From positions 1 to 64,000 of the forward strand of contig NZ_JAAOEN010000012.1 of the NCBI RefSeq assembly GCF_011320225.1: 64,000 bases of DNA, written 5' to 3'. Origin of the DNA: Phytoactinopolyspora limicola. Its GTDB lineage: Bacteria; Actinomycetota; Actinomycetes; Jiangellales; Jiangellaceae. A program made the position numbers and the translations under genes. The notes under the pieces are model-generated. The model ran no database searches. It saw nothing but the letters and a program-made list of their open reading frames with translations, and was not told the origin of the DNA. Below are positions 24,849 to 33,634 of this stretch, in pieces; position 1 is the stretch's first letter; each line of letters starts with the position of its first letter.

Positions 24849-26513
24849 ATGGCGAGCACGATCATCCGCGGCCCCTGTTTCCGCTGCGGACGGGTGAAGA
24901 CCCTGCGTTGGAACCACGCCCTGGACCGGGGCGAATGCCGAGCCTGCCGCGCCCGCCGCTCACCGACCGAGCCCTGCTCCGGCTGCGGCAAGCAGCGCCG
25001 GGTCAACGCCCGCACCGATGATGGCGGCGCGCTCTGCGTGACCTGCTACGCCCACACCCGCACCGCCCAGGATGCCTGCGACGAATGCGGCAGCATCGGC
25101 CCGCTAGCCACCCGAGCCGGTGGCAAGCGCGACGGGTCGCGGAACCTCTGCCCGCGTTGCTACCGCAACCCTAAACGGACCTGCGGCATCTGCGGACGGC
25201 TCAAACGGGTCGCGCTGAAAGCCACCACCACAACGCCGGATGTCTGCCCGACCTGCTACCAGGCACCGGTCATCGACTGCTCCATCTGCGGACAGCAAGC
25301 CCTCGGCCGACGCACCACCAACCACGGCCATTCCCGCTGCTTCGCATGCCAAGCCACCCAGCAGATCGATGCCGCCCTCACTGGCCCGGACGGGACGATC
25401 CGCCCCGAGCTCAAAGGCGTCCGCGACGCCCTGACCGAACTCCGCCAACCCCGATCGCTGCTCAGCAACTGGCACGACCTACCGAGCCTGCACCTGCTGA
25501 CCGCCATCGCCCAAGGCCGACTCGACCTGTCACACGATGCCCTCGACGCCCACCCACAGGTGTTCTCGGTGACCTACCTGCGAGCTATGCTCGTCGCCGG
25601 CGGCGCACTCCCACCACGCGACGAAAACGCCGCCCGGCTGCACCGCTACGTGGCCGAAGCCGTCGCCGACATCACCGATCCCGAGCTGCGCGGCGTGCTG
25701 TCCCGCTACGCACGCTGGCACGTCGTCGGCCGCGCCAAAACCGACCGCCACGGCCACCTCACCGCACACGTCGCGGCCCGCTGCCGCAACGACATCCACA
25801 CCGCCCATGCCTTCCTCGACTACAACACCGCTCTTGGCCACGACCTCAACGACTGCCCGCAAGCCTGCCTCGACGCCTGGCTGACCACCAGGCGCAGCGC
25901 ACGCCTGAGCTTCATCCGCTGGCTCAAACGGAGCGGCTACCTTTCCCAAGCGCGGCTACCCGATCCCGTTGCGAACAAGCACCCCGGCCACGACATCGAC
26001 CCCGAGGAACAGCTCGCGCTCGCCCGCAGACTCCTACACGACCCTGACGCCGCCAGCACCGAGGACCGGGCCGCCGCCTGCCTGATCCTGCTCTACGCCC
26101 AACCCGTCACGAAGATCACCGCGCTGACCAGCAGCGACATCAAGGTCCGCGACGCAGGCACCTACCTCGCACTCGGCGCCGAGCCGCTGCTGCTCATCCC
26201 GCCCCTGGACGCGCTCGTCACAGCACTGCCGGTCGCCAAGCCGTTCGGCACCGCGAGCACCCTGGCCGATGCCCGGTGGCTGTTCACCGGCAAAAACGCC
26301 GGCACCCACCTGCACCCTGCCTCGCTGATGCGCCGGATGAACCAGCTCGGCATCATCTCCCGCGCCAGCCGGAACACCGCACTGCTGCACCTGGCCGCCA
26401 CCACCCCGCCCGCCGTATTCGCCTCCCTCATCGGCATCCACATCACCACCGCCACCCGATGGGTCGAACTCACCGGCTCAGCCTGGAACAAGTACGCCGC
26501 TGCCCGACATTGA
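24849..26513 (+). CDS. Zinc-ribbon protein with degenerate tyrosine-recombinase-like C-terminus
   Basis: A 554-residue protein. Residues 1-170 contain five consecutive CxxC...CxxC units (Cys 10/13/30/33, 43/46/63/66, 77/80/101/104, 112/115/133/136, 144/147/164/167), each able to bind one zinc. The middle (about 190-380) is helical and resembles a core-binding part. The C-terminal ~150 residues follow tyrosine-recombinase order: AQPVTKITALTSSDI where the first Arg would stand, then SRNTALLHLAATTP, a LIGIHITTATRW segment and a final Tyr at 549. The usual catalytic H-x-x-R is not evident, so it may be a structural partner of the active recombinase. Third gene of the cassette, 8 bp after the XRE stop. 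Confidence 0.65.
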   Translation: MASTIIRGPCFRCGRVKTLRWNHALDRGECRACRARRSPTEPCSGCGKQRRVNARTDDGGALCVTCYAHTRTAQDACDECGSIGPLATRAGGKRDGSRNLCPRCYRNPKRTCGICGRLKRVALKATTTTPDVCPTCYQAPVIDCSICGQQALGRRTTNHGHSRCFACQATQQIDAALTGPDGTIRPELKGVRDALTELRQPRSLLSNWHDLPSLHLLTAIAQGRLDLSHDALDAHPQVFSVTYLRAMLVAGGALPPRDENAARLHRYVAEAVADITDPELRGVLSRYARWHVVGRAKTDRHGHLTAHVAARCRNDIHTAHAFLDYNTALGHDLNDCPQACLDAWLTTRRSARLSFIRWLKRSGYLSQARLPDPVANKHPGHDIDPEEQLALARRLLHDPDAASTEDRAAACLILLYAQPVTKITALTSSDIKVRDAGTYLALGAEPLLLIPPLDALVTALPVAKPFGTASTLADARWLFTGKNAGTHLHPASLMRRMNQLGIISRASRNTALLHLAATTPPAVFASLIGIHITTATRWVELTGSAWNKYAAARH

Positions 26514-26659
26514 CACAACCCTGGGGTCCGGCATCAGGGCGCCTGTCGTCGATCACGTGCGGTCCACGGTTTCGATGGCCAGGCGGGCTGGGCCTCAGCG
26601 AGACGGTGAAGATCCGCTTGCTCCTCCCATTGTCGGAGGTTATTCGTACTATTGGCCGC

Positions 26660-27364
26660 ATGGCTCAGTGCACAGCTCCAGTTGAAGGTCATCGCACTGC
26701 GAGCGGTGCCGCGAACTGCCCCGCCTGCCGCTATCGCTCTTCGTACCGGCCGACCTACTACACGCCGCCGCCCGCCTACGTGGCTCCTCCGGCGCCGCGC
26801 CGATTCCCGAGCTACGCCAGTCGATACTCTGACGGCGGCGGCAGCAGTTCAAGCCGGGCCCGGCGATCATCCGTTTCGTACTCCACGCGCGAGTATCAAA
26901 CGCTCAACCCAGTGCGCGAACAGGTCGTTCAGATCGCGCAGACCGATGACGGCGGTCGCGACTTGTTTCTCTGCCACGCATGGGACGACCGTCAGGGCGC
27001 AGCCCTCGAGTTGAACAACCTACTGACTGATCTCGACGTCTCAGTCTGGTTCAGTGAAATGGACGTCCCACTCGGCACGTCGCTGATCCGGAAGATCGAC
27101 AAGGGCCTAGCGGGCTCACGAGCAGGGATCGTGCTCGTCACGCCAGCTTTGTTCACGAGCCTCAACAACGAGGGTATCGCCGCCCAGGAGCTCTCAGCAT
27201 TGCTGGCGACCGACCGGGTTATCCCGATCGTCCACGGCACGACGTTCGACGAACTGCGACGGGTTAGCCCTTTGCTTGCGGCACGCTCCGGGCTGGACAC
27301 TGCGAACTACTCATCGCTGGAGGAAGTGGCGACGAAGATCGCTGACACGGTGCTGCTCGACTAG
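26660..27364 (+). CDS. TIR-domain protein
   Basis: A 234-residue protein with a C-terminal TIR domain (about 95-230: DLFLCHAWDDRQGAALELNN, VWFSEMDVPLGTSLIRKI, GIVLVTPALFT, VIPIVHG). The N-terminus has a likely zinc-binding CxnGH...CPAC motif (residues 4-24), then a Tyr/Pro/Ser-rich linker. Bacterial TIR domains often cleave NAD or make cyclic ADP-ribose signals in anti-phage immunity; the acidic SEMD segment lies where the catalytic Glu is expected. No partner of a known TIR system (Thoeris ThsA, Argonaute, CBASS) is beside it. The ATG at 26660 begins the conserved-looking N-terminal motif; the upstream frame overlaps the previous gene. Confidence 0.85.
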   Translation: MAQCTAPVEGHRTASGAANCPACRYRSSYRPTYYTPPPAYVAPPAPRRFPSYASRYSDGGGSSSSRARRSSVSYSTREYQTLNPVREQVVQIAQTDDGGRDLFLCHAWDDRQGAALELNNLLTDLDVSVWFSEMDVPLGTSLIRKIDKGLAGSRAGIVLVTPALFTSLNNEGIAAQELSALLATDRVIPIVHGTTFDELRRVSPLLAARSGLDTANYSSLEEVATKIADTVLLD

Positions 27365-27587
27365 GACAGACCAGGCCACAGGCGTCGGTGCAGCCGGTGC
27401 CTTCGCTCCACCCGCTCGATCGCCACCGGCCGGGGCATCAAATGCTCCCGACCCCTGCGTGCCCGGCGAACTCCGCCTGCCGTCCACACCCCTCGGGGTC
27501 TCCCGCTCACCGTGTGACATGGACATCTCGAACGCTTCGAATAATTGCGAGCGCCGGTTTGACCAGTATTCACTGGTTGGCCTGAAA

Positions 27588-28226
27588 TCAGTAGTGCTGC
27601 TCCTCCGGCTCAGGCATCGCATCGTACAGCGCCTCGACTGAGGAATAAACCGCCTGGAGTAGCTCGAATCTCTCACGGAGCAACTCAACGAGATCTGGAA
27701 AGTCAGCATAGTCTTGACTGTCTGGAAGTCCGCCCGCATACCGGAATGCGGTGCCACCGCGGTCGGCCGCGTGCAGCATGTCCACCAGGTCCTTAACGCT
27801 CTGCGGGAATTCTTCGGGCAGAGCGAGTGTGTCGTAGTGCTGAAGTAGTTCGTTCAGTAGATCTTCTAAGTTGTGACGAAGTTTGTGGCGTAGCTTCTTG
27901 TCAATTTCCTCCCGCCGCAATTCGCCATTCTGGGCCTCGTGGTAACGATGTCTCTTCTGGGCGAGGAACCGGATGAAGTCCTTTATTTCAAGCTCGAATG
28001 CGTGACGGTACAACATCAGGAACGGCATTAAGATCGTGTCGTCTTCTGGTTTTCCGCGATAGGTCGACGCAAGACGCTCGGCCGATTCTTGGTAGAAGAA
28101 CGCAAAATTGCTGTCCGTCTGGTAAGGGTAACGAACAATCAGGCGGTGATACGCCTTGTTGGGCACAAGCTCTAAGAGCCTTAGGGTTTCGTCGTCCATG
28201 TTCGCGTCGCCAGGATTCTCGTCCAC
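27588..28226 (-). CDS. HEPN-like hypothetical protein
   Basis: A 212-residue helical protein without a firm family match. The segment LYRHAFELEIKDFIRFLAQ (about 88-106) followed by LRHNLEDLLNEL resembles the RHA-E-K and H-x-L pattern of HEPN domains, a fold frequent in toxin and abortive-infection RNases, but the R-x4-6-H catalytic motif is not clear. GTG at 28226 has GGAGG 4 bp upstream; ATG at 28199 is the alternative. It is convergent with the TIR gene and reads against the surrounding transfer operon, so it is cargo. Confidence 0.5.
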   Translation of the reverse strand: MDENPGDANMDDETLRLLELVPNKAYHRLIVRYPYQTDSNFAFFYQESAERLASTYRGKPEDDTILMPFLMLYRHAFELEIKDFIRFLAQKRHRYHEAQNGELRREEIDKKLRHKLRHNLEDLLNELLQHYDTLALPEEFPQSVKDLVDMLHAADRGGTAFRYAGGLPDSQDYADFPDLVELLRERFELLQAVYSSVEALYDAMPEPEEQHY

Positions 28227-28379
28227 AACGCCTCCTGATTCATCTGCTTCGCAGCTCAAAGACCGTGTAGCGTGCTGATCATTAGCTTGTCGAGAACAAG
28301 TTATCGCCAACGGTCGCGAACTTCGAGCGCTTCGCAATCAAAGGCGGGCGAGCCGCACCCGGTCCGTTTCAAGGAGCAA

Positions 28380-28937
28380 CTACCTGATGGGGCGCCACCA
28401 GATAGATGTGTCGGCCCAGCGCTCCAGGCCACTCTTGGCATATGCGGCGCATAGTCGCGACATTGCATCATCTCGTTCAGGGCCATCCGAGTACGGACCA
28501 CCACCAGGACGCTGCGGTTCAGGAGTGAGAACGACGATTGTGTCTTCGGCATCGAACCTGAATAGGTCGGCGACTGCCTCGATCATGACTCCAGCCAGAC
28601 GATTCCCCCGGTACTGTGGTTCGAGCCCCATGCGGTCAACAAATAGAGCGTTGTCAGCGGGTCCTTGGCCACGATCCTCACGATCAATCTGTATGCGCTG
28701 AGCAACACACCCCAACGGTTCGGCGTCAGCGCTTATCGCATCCGCCGCATCGTGAAGATCCTCGTATGCGATTCGCCAGCCCACCCAACCGGAAAGGCCG
28801 CAGATCCCCACCTCGTCAACCGTGCTGATCGTGGCGTAGAACTGTCGAAAAAGATCAAAGCCCCCGTCAATCGGGTGCTGCACTGTGACTCTTTCACAAA
28901 AGATGTCATCGCGGTCTACGGTTACACGGTCAGCCAT
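28380..28937 (-). CDS. GNAT-like acetyltransferase
   Basis: A 185-residue protein. The stretch LEPQYRGNRLAGVMIEAV (about 114-131) is the acetyl-CoA pyrophosphate-binding motif A of the GNAT superfamily, with the Q/R-x-x-G-x-A-like turn RGNRLAG, and strands on either side fit. The N-terminal part is less typical and the substrate is unknown. The ATG at 28937 has a strong GGGAGGGG; the longer frame was rejected. It is the upstream neighbour of the HEPN-like gene on the minus strand, 153 bp apart. Confidence 0.6.
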   Translation of the reverse strand: MADRVTVDRDDIFCERVTVQHPIDGGFDLFRQFYATISTVDEVGICGLSGWVGWRIAYEDLHDAADAISADAEPLGCVAQRIQIDREDRGQGPADNALFVDRMGLEPQYRGNRLAGVMIEAVADLFRFDAEDTIVVLTPEPQRPGGGPYSDGPERDDAMSRLCAAYAKSGLERWADTSIWWRPIR

Positions 28938-29151
28938 CCACCCCTCCCGGCAGCACAGAACAAGGGCAGCAGCATCCTCCGGTGCCCATGCCATTGTCAA
29001 CCACCCGCACGAGGTTGACCGTGCTTCTGCGATGGCTCTGATACAGAACGCGCAAAACTCGAGTCGCAGAAAGACGGGGTCGCGAACCGCGCGTCAGGCC
29101 CTTCGCCCCGCACATACTGTGCGCCGACGACCGCCGATCGCACCTACCAAC

Positions 29152-29460
29152 GTGGAGAATCGGTACGTCAAGGATGTTCGGCTACGGCTGGACACTAGCG
29201 TCTTTCCCGACTTCGAAGGCGTCCGTGGATCCGGTGACCTCGCGGCGGTTGTTGGTGCGTTGCTCACTATCGGGCTGGTCGTCGCAGTCCTGATGCTGGT
29301 CATCTCGGCTGTGACATGGGCACTTTCTGCCGCGGCGGGCAACTACCAGGTGGCTAGCCGGGCACGTGTCGGGGCGTGGGTGTCGATCGGTGCCGCTGCG
29401 CTGACTGGCGCAGGTGTGGCGTGGATGAACTTCCTGATCGACCTCGGCACCACTTTGTAG
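29152..29460 (+). CDS. VirB2/TrbC-like pilin-type membrane protein (first copy)
   Basis: About 102 residues: a short N-terminal region (LDTSVFPDFEGVRGSGDLAA), then two hydrophobic helices (about 38-62 and 78-98) separated by a basic loop. This is the two-helix hairpin of VirB2/TrbC-type pilins, probably the actinobacterial DUF6112 family. The start is uncertain: GTG at 29152 precedes the conserved-looking region, while the frame is open further upstream. It is followed by a paralogue at 29554. Together they open the second part of the transfer operon. Confidence 0.6.
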   Translation: MENRYVKDVRLRLDTSVFPDFEGVRGSGDLAAVVGALLTIGLVVAVLMLVISAVTWALSAAAGNYQVASRARVGAWVSIGAAALTGAGVAWMNFLIDLGTTL

Positions 29461-29553
29461 CCATCGTTCGTCATCTCTTGTCCGGCAGCGCTGGCGCACC
29501 TGTGTGACAGCACCGATTCATCCGCCCGGTGGTGTGAAGGAGCGTCACTGATC

Positions 29554-29886
29554 ATGTTGGAACCCCTCACTGCCGCTTTCGACGCAGCGGCCTCCGTCGT
29601 CGACGCGGCACCGACCCAGATCAATATCAACCCCAACGAAGGTGGACTGCCGGGAATCCGGGCCCTTCGTCGCATCGTGGGGGCGGTGATGACCATTGGG
29701 CTAGTGTTGTCGGTGCTGGCGTTGATCATCTCTGCGGTCGTGTGGGGTTTCGGATCGAACTCGTCCAACCCGCATCTGGCGGGCCGTGGGAAGACTGGTG
29801 TGCTCATCTCTTGTGGCGCGGCGATCATCACTGGCGCTTCGGTCACGTTGGTCAATTTCTTCTGGGGTGTCGGCCAGGGCATCTAG
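29554..29886 (+). CDS. VirB2/TrbC-like pilin-type membrane protein (second copy)
   Basis: A 110-residue paralogue of the preceding gene: an N-terminal region with NINPNEGGLPG, then two transmembrane helices (IVGAVMTIGLVLSVLALIIS and a second at about 86-108). It probably forms part of the type IV secretion channel or a short pilus-like structure. AAGGAG lies 12 bp before the ATG. The gap to the previous stop is 93 bp, and the VirB6-like gene follows after 51 bp. Confidence 0.65.
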   Translation: MLEPLTAAFDAAASVVDAAPTQININPNEGGLPGIRALRRIVGAVMTIGLVLSVLALIISAVVWGFGSNSSNPHLAGRGKTGVLISCGAAIITGASVTLVNFFWGVGQGI

Positions 29887-29937
29887 CTGGGTCTATCTCG
29901 CATCCCCCTTCCGAAGCCGTAGCACTGGGAGTGAGTG

Positions 29938-31545
29938 ATGAGTGTCTGTGACGTGCCGGTGATCTCGACGGTGTGCAACGTTGCCGGTGAGGCCGCGGCC
30001 ACGCTTGTGTCGGCGCCGTTCGACTGGCTCGCCGATGCCATCGGTCACGCAGCAGCATGGATGTTCGAAGGCGTCTGGGCGATCTTCGATACCACGACGC
30101 TCGTCGACGTGACCTCCAGCGGATATATCGCGGTCTACAACATCTTGTTCGGCGTCGCCGTGTTCGTCATGCTGATCTTCTTCTGTCTCCAACTGATCAC
30201 CGGCACGATCCGCCGAGACCCGTCAGCGCTGCAACGTGCCGGCCTGGGGCTTGCGAAATCCGTGCTTGGCTCGTTCCTGGTCATCACCATCACCGCAACC
30301 ATGCTGGAGATTGTCGACCAGCTGTGCGTCGGTATCGTTCAAGCGACCGGCACCAGCATGCAGGAGATGGGCGATCGGATCGCGGCCCTCGCAGCGGGTC
30401 TGACTGCCATCAATGTCGCCATGCCGGGCGTCGGCGCGATCATCACGATCTTCCTCGCCGGGCTCGCCATCTCGGCCGCCGCGATCGTGTGGTTCTCGCT
30501 GCTGATTCGCAAGGCACTGTTGCTGGTGGCGATTGTGCTCGCGCCGATCGCGTTGTCAGGGCAGTCGTGGGATGCCACCAAGGGCTGGTTCGGCAAATGG
30601 GCGTCTTTTGTACTCGCGTTGATCCTCTCCAAGCTGGTGATCGTGGTCGTGTTTCTCGTCGCGATCAATCAGGTGTCGGCCCCAATAGATGTCGATCTTG
30701 CCTCGATAGCTGACCCGATCGCCGGTGTCGTATTGATGTTCGTGGCCGCGTTCGCTCCGTACATGACGTACAAATTCATCAGCTTCGTCGGCTTCGACAT
30801 GCACCATGCCATGTCCGCCGAACAGGAGGCCAAGAGCGCGCTCAACCGGCCCGTGCCGGTCTCGGCCATGCCTAACACCGACGCGGCGACTAAGGTCCTC
30901 AGCGACACCGGTGGCAACAAGTCCAGCGGCGTGAGCGACGAAACGCCCTCAAACGAACAGACGCAGACACAGCCGGTTTCCCCAACTGCCGACAGCACCA
31001 GCGGCGGTAGCGATCGCGGCCCAACAGGGACGGCCGAGGCCGATACGACGACGCAGAGCAGGCAATCCGGCCCGTTAGGCACTGGGGGCGAAGGCTCCCA
31101 GGACGCGGGTGAAGCGACAGGCCAAAAGACACCCAAGGAGAGCAGCGCGGGTGAGGCGAAGGCTTCCGGCGGAGTGGCGAGCGCAGGAGAGGCCGGGTCT
31201 GGCGCCGCCGGTGGTGCCCAAGCGGCCGCGGCCGGACACGAGGCTGACTCGAAGGTCGGATCCGCTGCCGATCAACACCTCGACGCCAGCCAGCAGGCAG
31301 AGCGCCCGAACCGAAACGAGGCGACGACCACGCAGGATCCTGCCGTACCGTCCTCGCCATCCGTGCCGAAATCGGCACGACCCGGACAAGCAGGACCCGA
31401 CGCCGCCAGCCGGCCCGCCTCGGCATCGGTGGCGGAAGGTGAAAATCCGCCCCCTGCGCCAGAGACGCCGCAGCCAACGGCACCAGTCAAAGAGGACCCT
31501 AGGCCGGTGCAGCCGCCGAGAAAGCCGGATCACGAGAACACGTAG
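29938..31545 (+). CDS. VirB6/TrbL-like conjugal transfer membrane protein
   Basis: A 535-residue protein with six or more transmembrane helices between about residues 60 and 290, the usual layout of VirB6/TrbL inner-membrane channel proteins (SCO6881-like). A ~240-residue Ser/Ala/Glu/Gln/Thr-rich, probably disordered C-terminus follows. The ATG at 29938 has GGGAGTGAG upstream (GTG at 29935 also possible). It lies between the pilins and the SCO6880-type gene, the standard order in actinobacterial ICEs. Confidence 0.8.
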   Translation: MSVCDVPVISTVCNVAGEAAATLVSAPFDWLADAIGHAAAWMFEGVWAIFDTTTLVDVTSSGYIAVYNILFGVAVFVMLIFFCLQLITGTIRRDPSALQRAGLGLAKSVLGSFLVITITATMLEIVDQLCVGIVQATGTSMQEMGDRIAALAAGLTAINVAMPGVGAIITIFLAGLAISAAAIVWFSLLIRKALLLVAIVLAPIALSGQSWDATKGWFGKWASFVLALILSKLVIVVVFLVAINQVSAPIDVDLASIADPIAGVVLMFVAAFAPYMTYKFISFVGFDMHHAMSAEQEAKSALNRPVPVSAMPNTDAATKVLSDTGGNKSSGVSDETPSNEQTQTQPVSPTADSTSGGSDRGPTGTAEADTTTQSRQSGPLGTGGEGSQDAGEATGQKTPKESSAGEAKASGGVASAGEAGSGAAGGAQAAAAGHEADSKVGSAADQHLDASQQAERPNRNEATTTQDPAVPSSPSVPKSARPGQAGPDAASRPASASVAEGENPPPAPETPQPTAPVKEDPRPVQPPRKPDHENT

Positions 31546-31650
31546 GACGCGAATACGAAGACTCACCCGGCTGAGCCCGCGAGACAGGGCGCGGTTGCGT
31601 ACCTGACTGGTGCAAGGACACCTCCGTTCGCGAACCTCGAAGGGCAGCCC

Positions 31651-33114
31651 ATGTCCAACGACACCACCCGGAACGACGCCGAGCTGGCCCCGGTGAAGTT
31701 CTCCCGTCTGACCCGCCGCGGCGTGATCCTGGGGCTTTCCGTCTCACAAGTTGTCTCCGTTGCGCTCGCGGCAACCGTTGCCGTGGCTGCGTTGTACGTG
31801 GCAGGCGGTGCGGGACTGCTCTTGGTCTCTCCGATCTGGGTGTCGGCTGTGATCGTGACGTGGGCTCCGGTGAGAGGCCGGAAGATCGTCGAGTGGATTC
31901 CGCTCATCACACACTGGGTGGTGCGGGTGATCGCAAGGCAGCTGATATACCGCCGCAGGATCAGAAAGCCCCGTCCCGCTGGCACGCTCGCGCTGCCCGG
32001 GGACGCCGCCGCGCTGCGCGAATACCACGATCCGGAAACCGACGCGGTAATGATCCACGACCCACATCAACGAACGCTGACTGCGATCCTGCAGGTGTCC
32101 CACCCCTCCTTTGTGCTGCTCGACCCCGGTGAACAACAACGCCGGGTGACCGGCTGGGGCCGCGTACTCTCCACCTGCTGCCGATCCGGCCGAATCGCCC
32201 GTATCCAGGTGCTGGAGCGCACCCTGCCAGACTCCGGCACCGGCCTGGCCCAATGGTGGTCACGCCACGGCGTGAACGACGACTCGTGGGTATCCACCAC
32301 CTACCAGCAGCTGATCGAACGAGCCGGCCCAGCCGGGGAACGCCACGTCACCACGATCTCGCTCGCGCTGGACATGAAGGCCGCGGCACGTGCGATCCGC
32401 ACCGCCGGTGGCGGGATACGCGGCGCCGCCCACGTGCTGCGACAGGAGATGAACACGTTCACCACTGCGCTGCGGTCAGCCGACCTGAAACCATCAGCCT
32501 GGTACACCCCAGGTGATCTCGCCATCGCGCTGCGCTCCGCGTACGACCCGAGCATCGCAGCAACGTTGGAACGTGCCGGCGACCTCGGCCACGACCTAGC
32601 CACCGCCGGCCCCGTCGCGGTCGAAGAATCCTGGGACAGCCTGCGCTCTGACAGCGCGGTCAACGCTGTGCTGTGGGTGTCTGAATGGCCCCGATCGCAG
32701 GTCTACCCGGGATTCCTCTCCCCCGTATTGCTCACCTCCGGCGTCCGGCGCTCGTTCACGCTGCTGTGCCACCCCGTCCGAGCCGATCAGGCCGCCCGCG
32801 ACATCCGGCGTCGAAAGACCGAGCACATCTCTGATGCCGCCCAACGGGCCAAACTTGGCCAGATCGAAGACGCCCACCAGACCGCCGAGTACCACGACGT
32901 GCTTCAGCAGGAGGCCGACCTCACCGCCGGGCACGGAGTACTGCGCTACACCGGTCTGATCGCCGTCTCCGCGGCCACACCCGACGAACTCGAAGCTGCC
33001 GTCGCTGAAATCGAGCAGGCCGCCATCCAAGCGTCCTGCGAAACCCGCCGCCTCGTGGGCCAGCAAGCACAGGCCTTCACCGCGGCCGCCCTGCCTCTGT
33101 GTCGAGGTATCTGA
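31651..33114 (+). CDS. SCO6880-family/PrgI-like transfer protein
   Basis: A 487-residue protein. Two close hydrophobic helices (about 28-70: VILGLSVSQVVSVALAATV, then AGLLLVSPIWVSAVIVTW) are followed by a large soluble domain. The pattern matches the SCO6880 family of Streptomyces and related ICEs, a VirB3/VirB4-N-like part that works with the separate ATPase encoded downstream. There is no Walker A, so ATP hydrolysis must come from its partner at 33635-35116. Confidence 0.8.
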   Translation: MSNDTTRNDAELAPVKFSRLTRRGVILGLSVSQVVSVALAATVAVAALYVAGGAGLLLVSPIWVSAVIVTWAPVRGRKIVEWIPLITHWVVRVIARQLIYRRRIRKPRPAGTLALPGDAAALREYHDPETDAVMIHDPHQRTLTAILQVSHPSFVLLDPGEQQRRVTGWGRVLSTCCRSGRIARIQVLERTLPDSGTGLAQWWSRHGVNDDSWVSTTYQQLIERAGPAGERHVTTISLALDMKAAARAIRTAGGGIRGAAHVLRQEMNTFTTALRSADLKPSAWYTPGDLAIALRSAYDPSIAATLERAGDLGHDLATAGPVAVEESWDSLRSDSAVNAVLWVSEWPRSQVYPGFLSPVLLTSGVRRSFTLLCHPVRADQAARDIRRRKTEHISDAAQRAKLGQIEDAHQTAEYHDVLQQEADLTAGHGVLRYTGLIAVSAATPDELEAAVAEIEQAAIQASCETRRLVGQQAQAFTAAALPLCRGI

Positions 33115-33144
33115 CCATCCCTCCCATTCCGAAAGGGCTTCGTG

Positions 33145-33588
33145 ATGGCGACATTCAATGATCCAAGAGCGGACGCTGCGGAAGCCGCACACGCTTTGCG
33201 TGGCCTTGCCCACGCCAGCCGAACACTCACTGATCCAGAAGCGAGCTACGACGTACTCGGCGCTCTCGCCGCCGGTCTACGGCCTCTGCAACAGTCACTG
33301 GAGCAGCTTGCCGCGTGGCATGAGCGGCACGCCGGGCACGCCGCCACCGACGACGGAGACCGGATTGCCGGGCGCCGCAACGCGCAAGCGGCAGCCGCCC
33401 ACCTGCGCGACGCCGCCTCGTTCGTCGGATTCGCCTGCGGTGAGGTCGACCACGCACACAATCGCAACAGCGGCATCGCCTGGGATCGGACGGCGTCGGC
33501 GTCCCGAAGCCGTCGCGTCTCGTCGGCGACTCCTGCGGTTACGGCTAACCCGTTGATCCCAGCCGAGCGCGACGGTATCGAGCGCTAA
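33145..33588 (+). CDS. Hypothetical protein of transfer operon
   Basis: A 147-residue helical, Ala/His-rich protein, unrecognised. It has the look of a small cytoplasmic four-helix protein (AAEAAHALRGLAHASRTL; QQSLEQLAAWHERHAG). It lies between the SCO6880-type and VirB4-like genes, where short conserved proteins of unknown role often occur. ATG at 33145 (GTG at 33142 alternative) after AAAGGG. Confidence 0.55.
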   Translation: MATFNDPRADAAEAAHALRGLAHASRTLTDPEASYDVLGALAAGLRPLQQSLEQLAAWHERHAGHAATDDGDRIAGRRNAQAAAAHLRDAASFVGFACGEVDHAHNRNSGIAWDRTASASRSRRVSSATPAVTANPLIPAERDGIER

Positions 33589-33634
33589 CACCGACGTTGT
33601 GCCCGTCCAGGTTCCGGGGAAGGAGGTTTCGGCC

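Larger units (their letters stand above)
23209..26513 (+). mobile_element. Three-gene recombinase cassette
   Basis: The cassette consists of the palindrome repeats, a tyrosine recombinase, an XRE protein and a zinc-ribbon protein with a recombinase-like C-terminus, closely packed on one strand. It sits exactly at the stop codon of the wall-hydrolase gene and interrupts the type IV secretion operon. The order recalls multi-gene tyrosine-recombinase elements (Tn554-type, RIT trios) but the composition differs. The right end was not found: no palindrome copy follows 26513. Confidence 0.55.
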
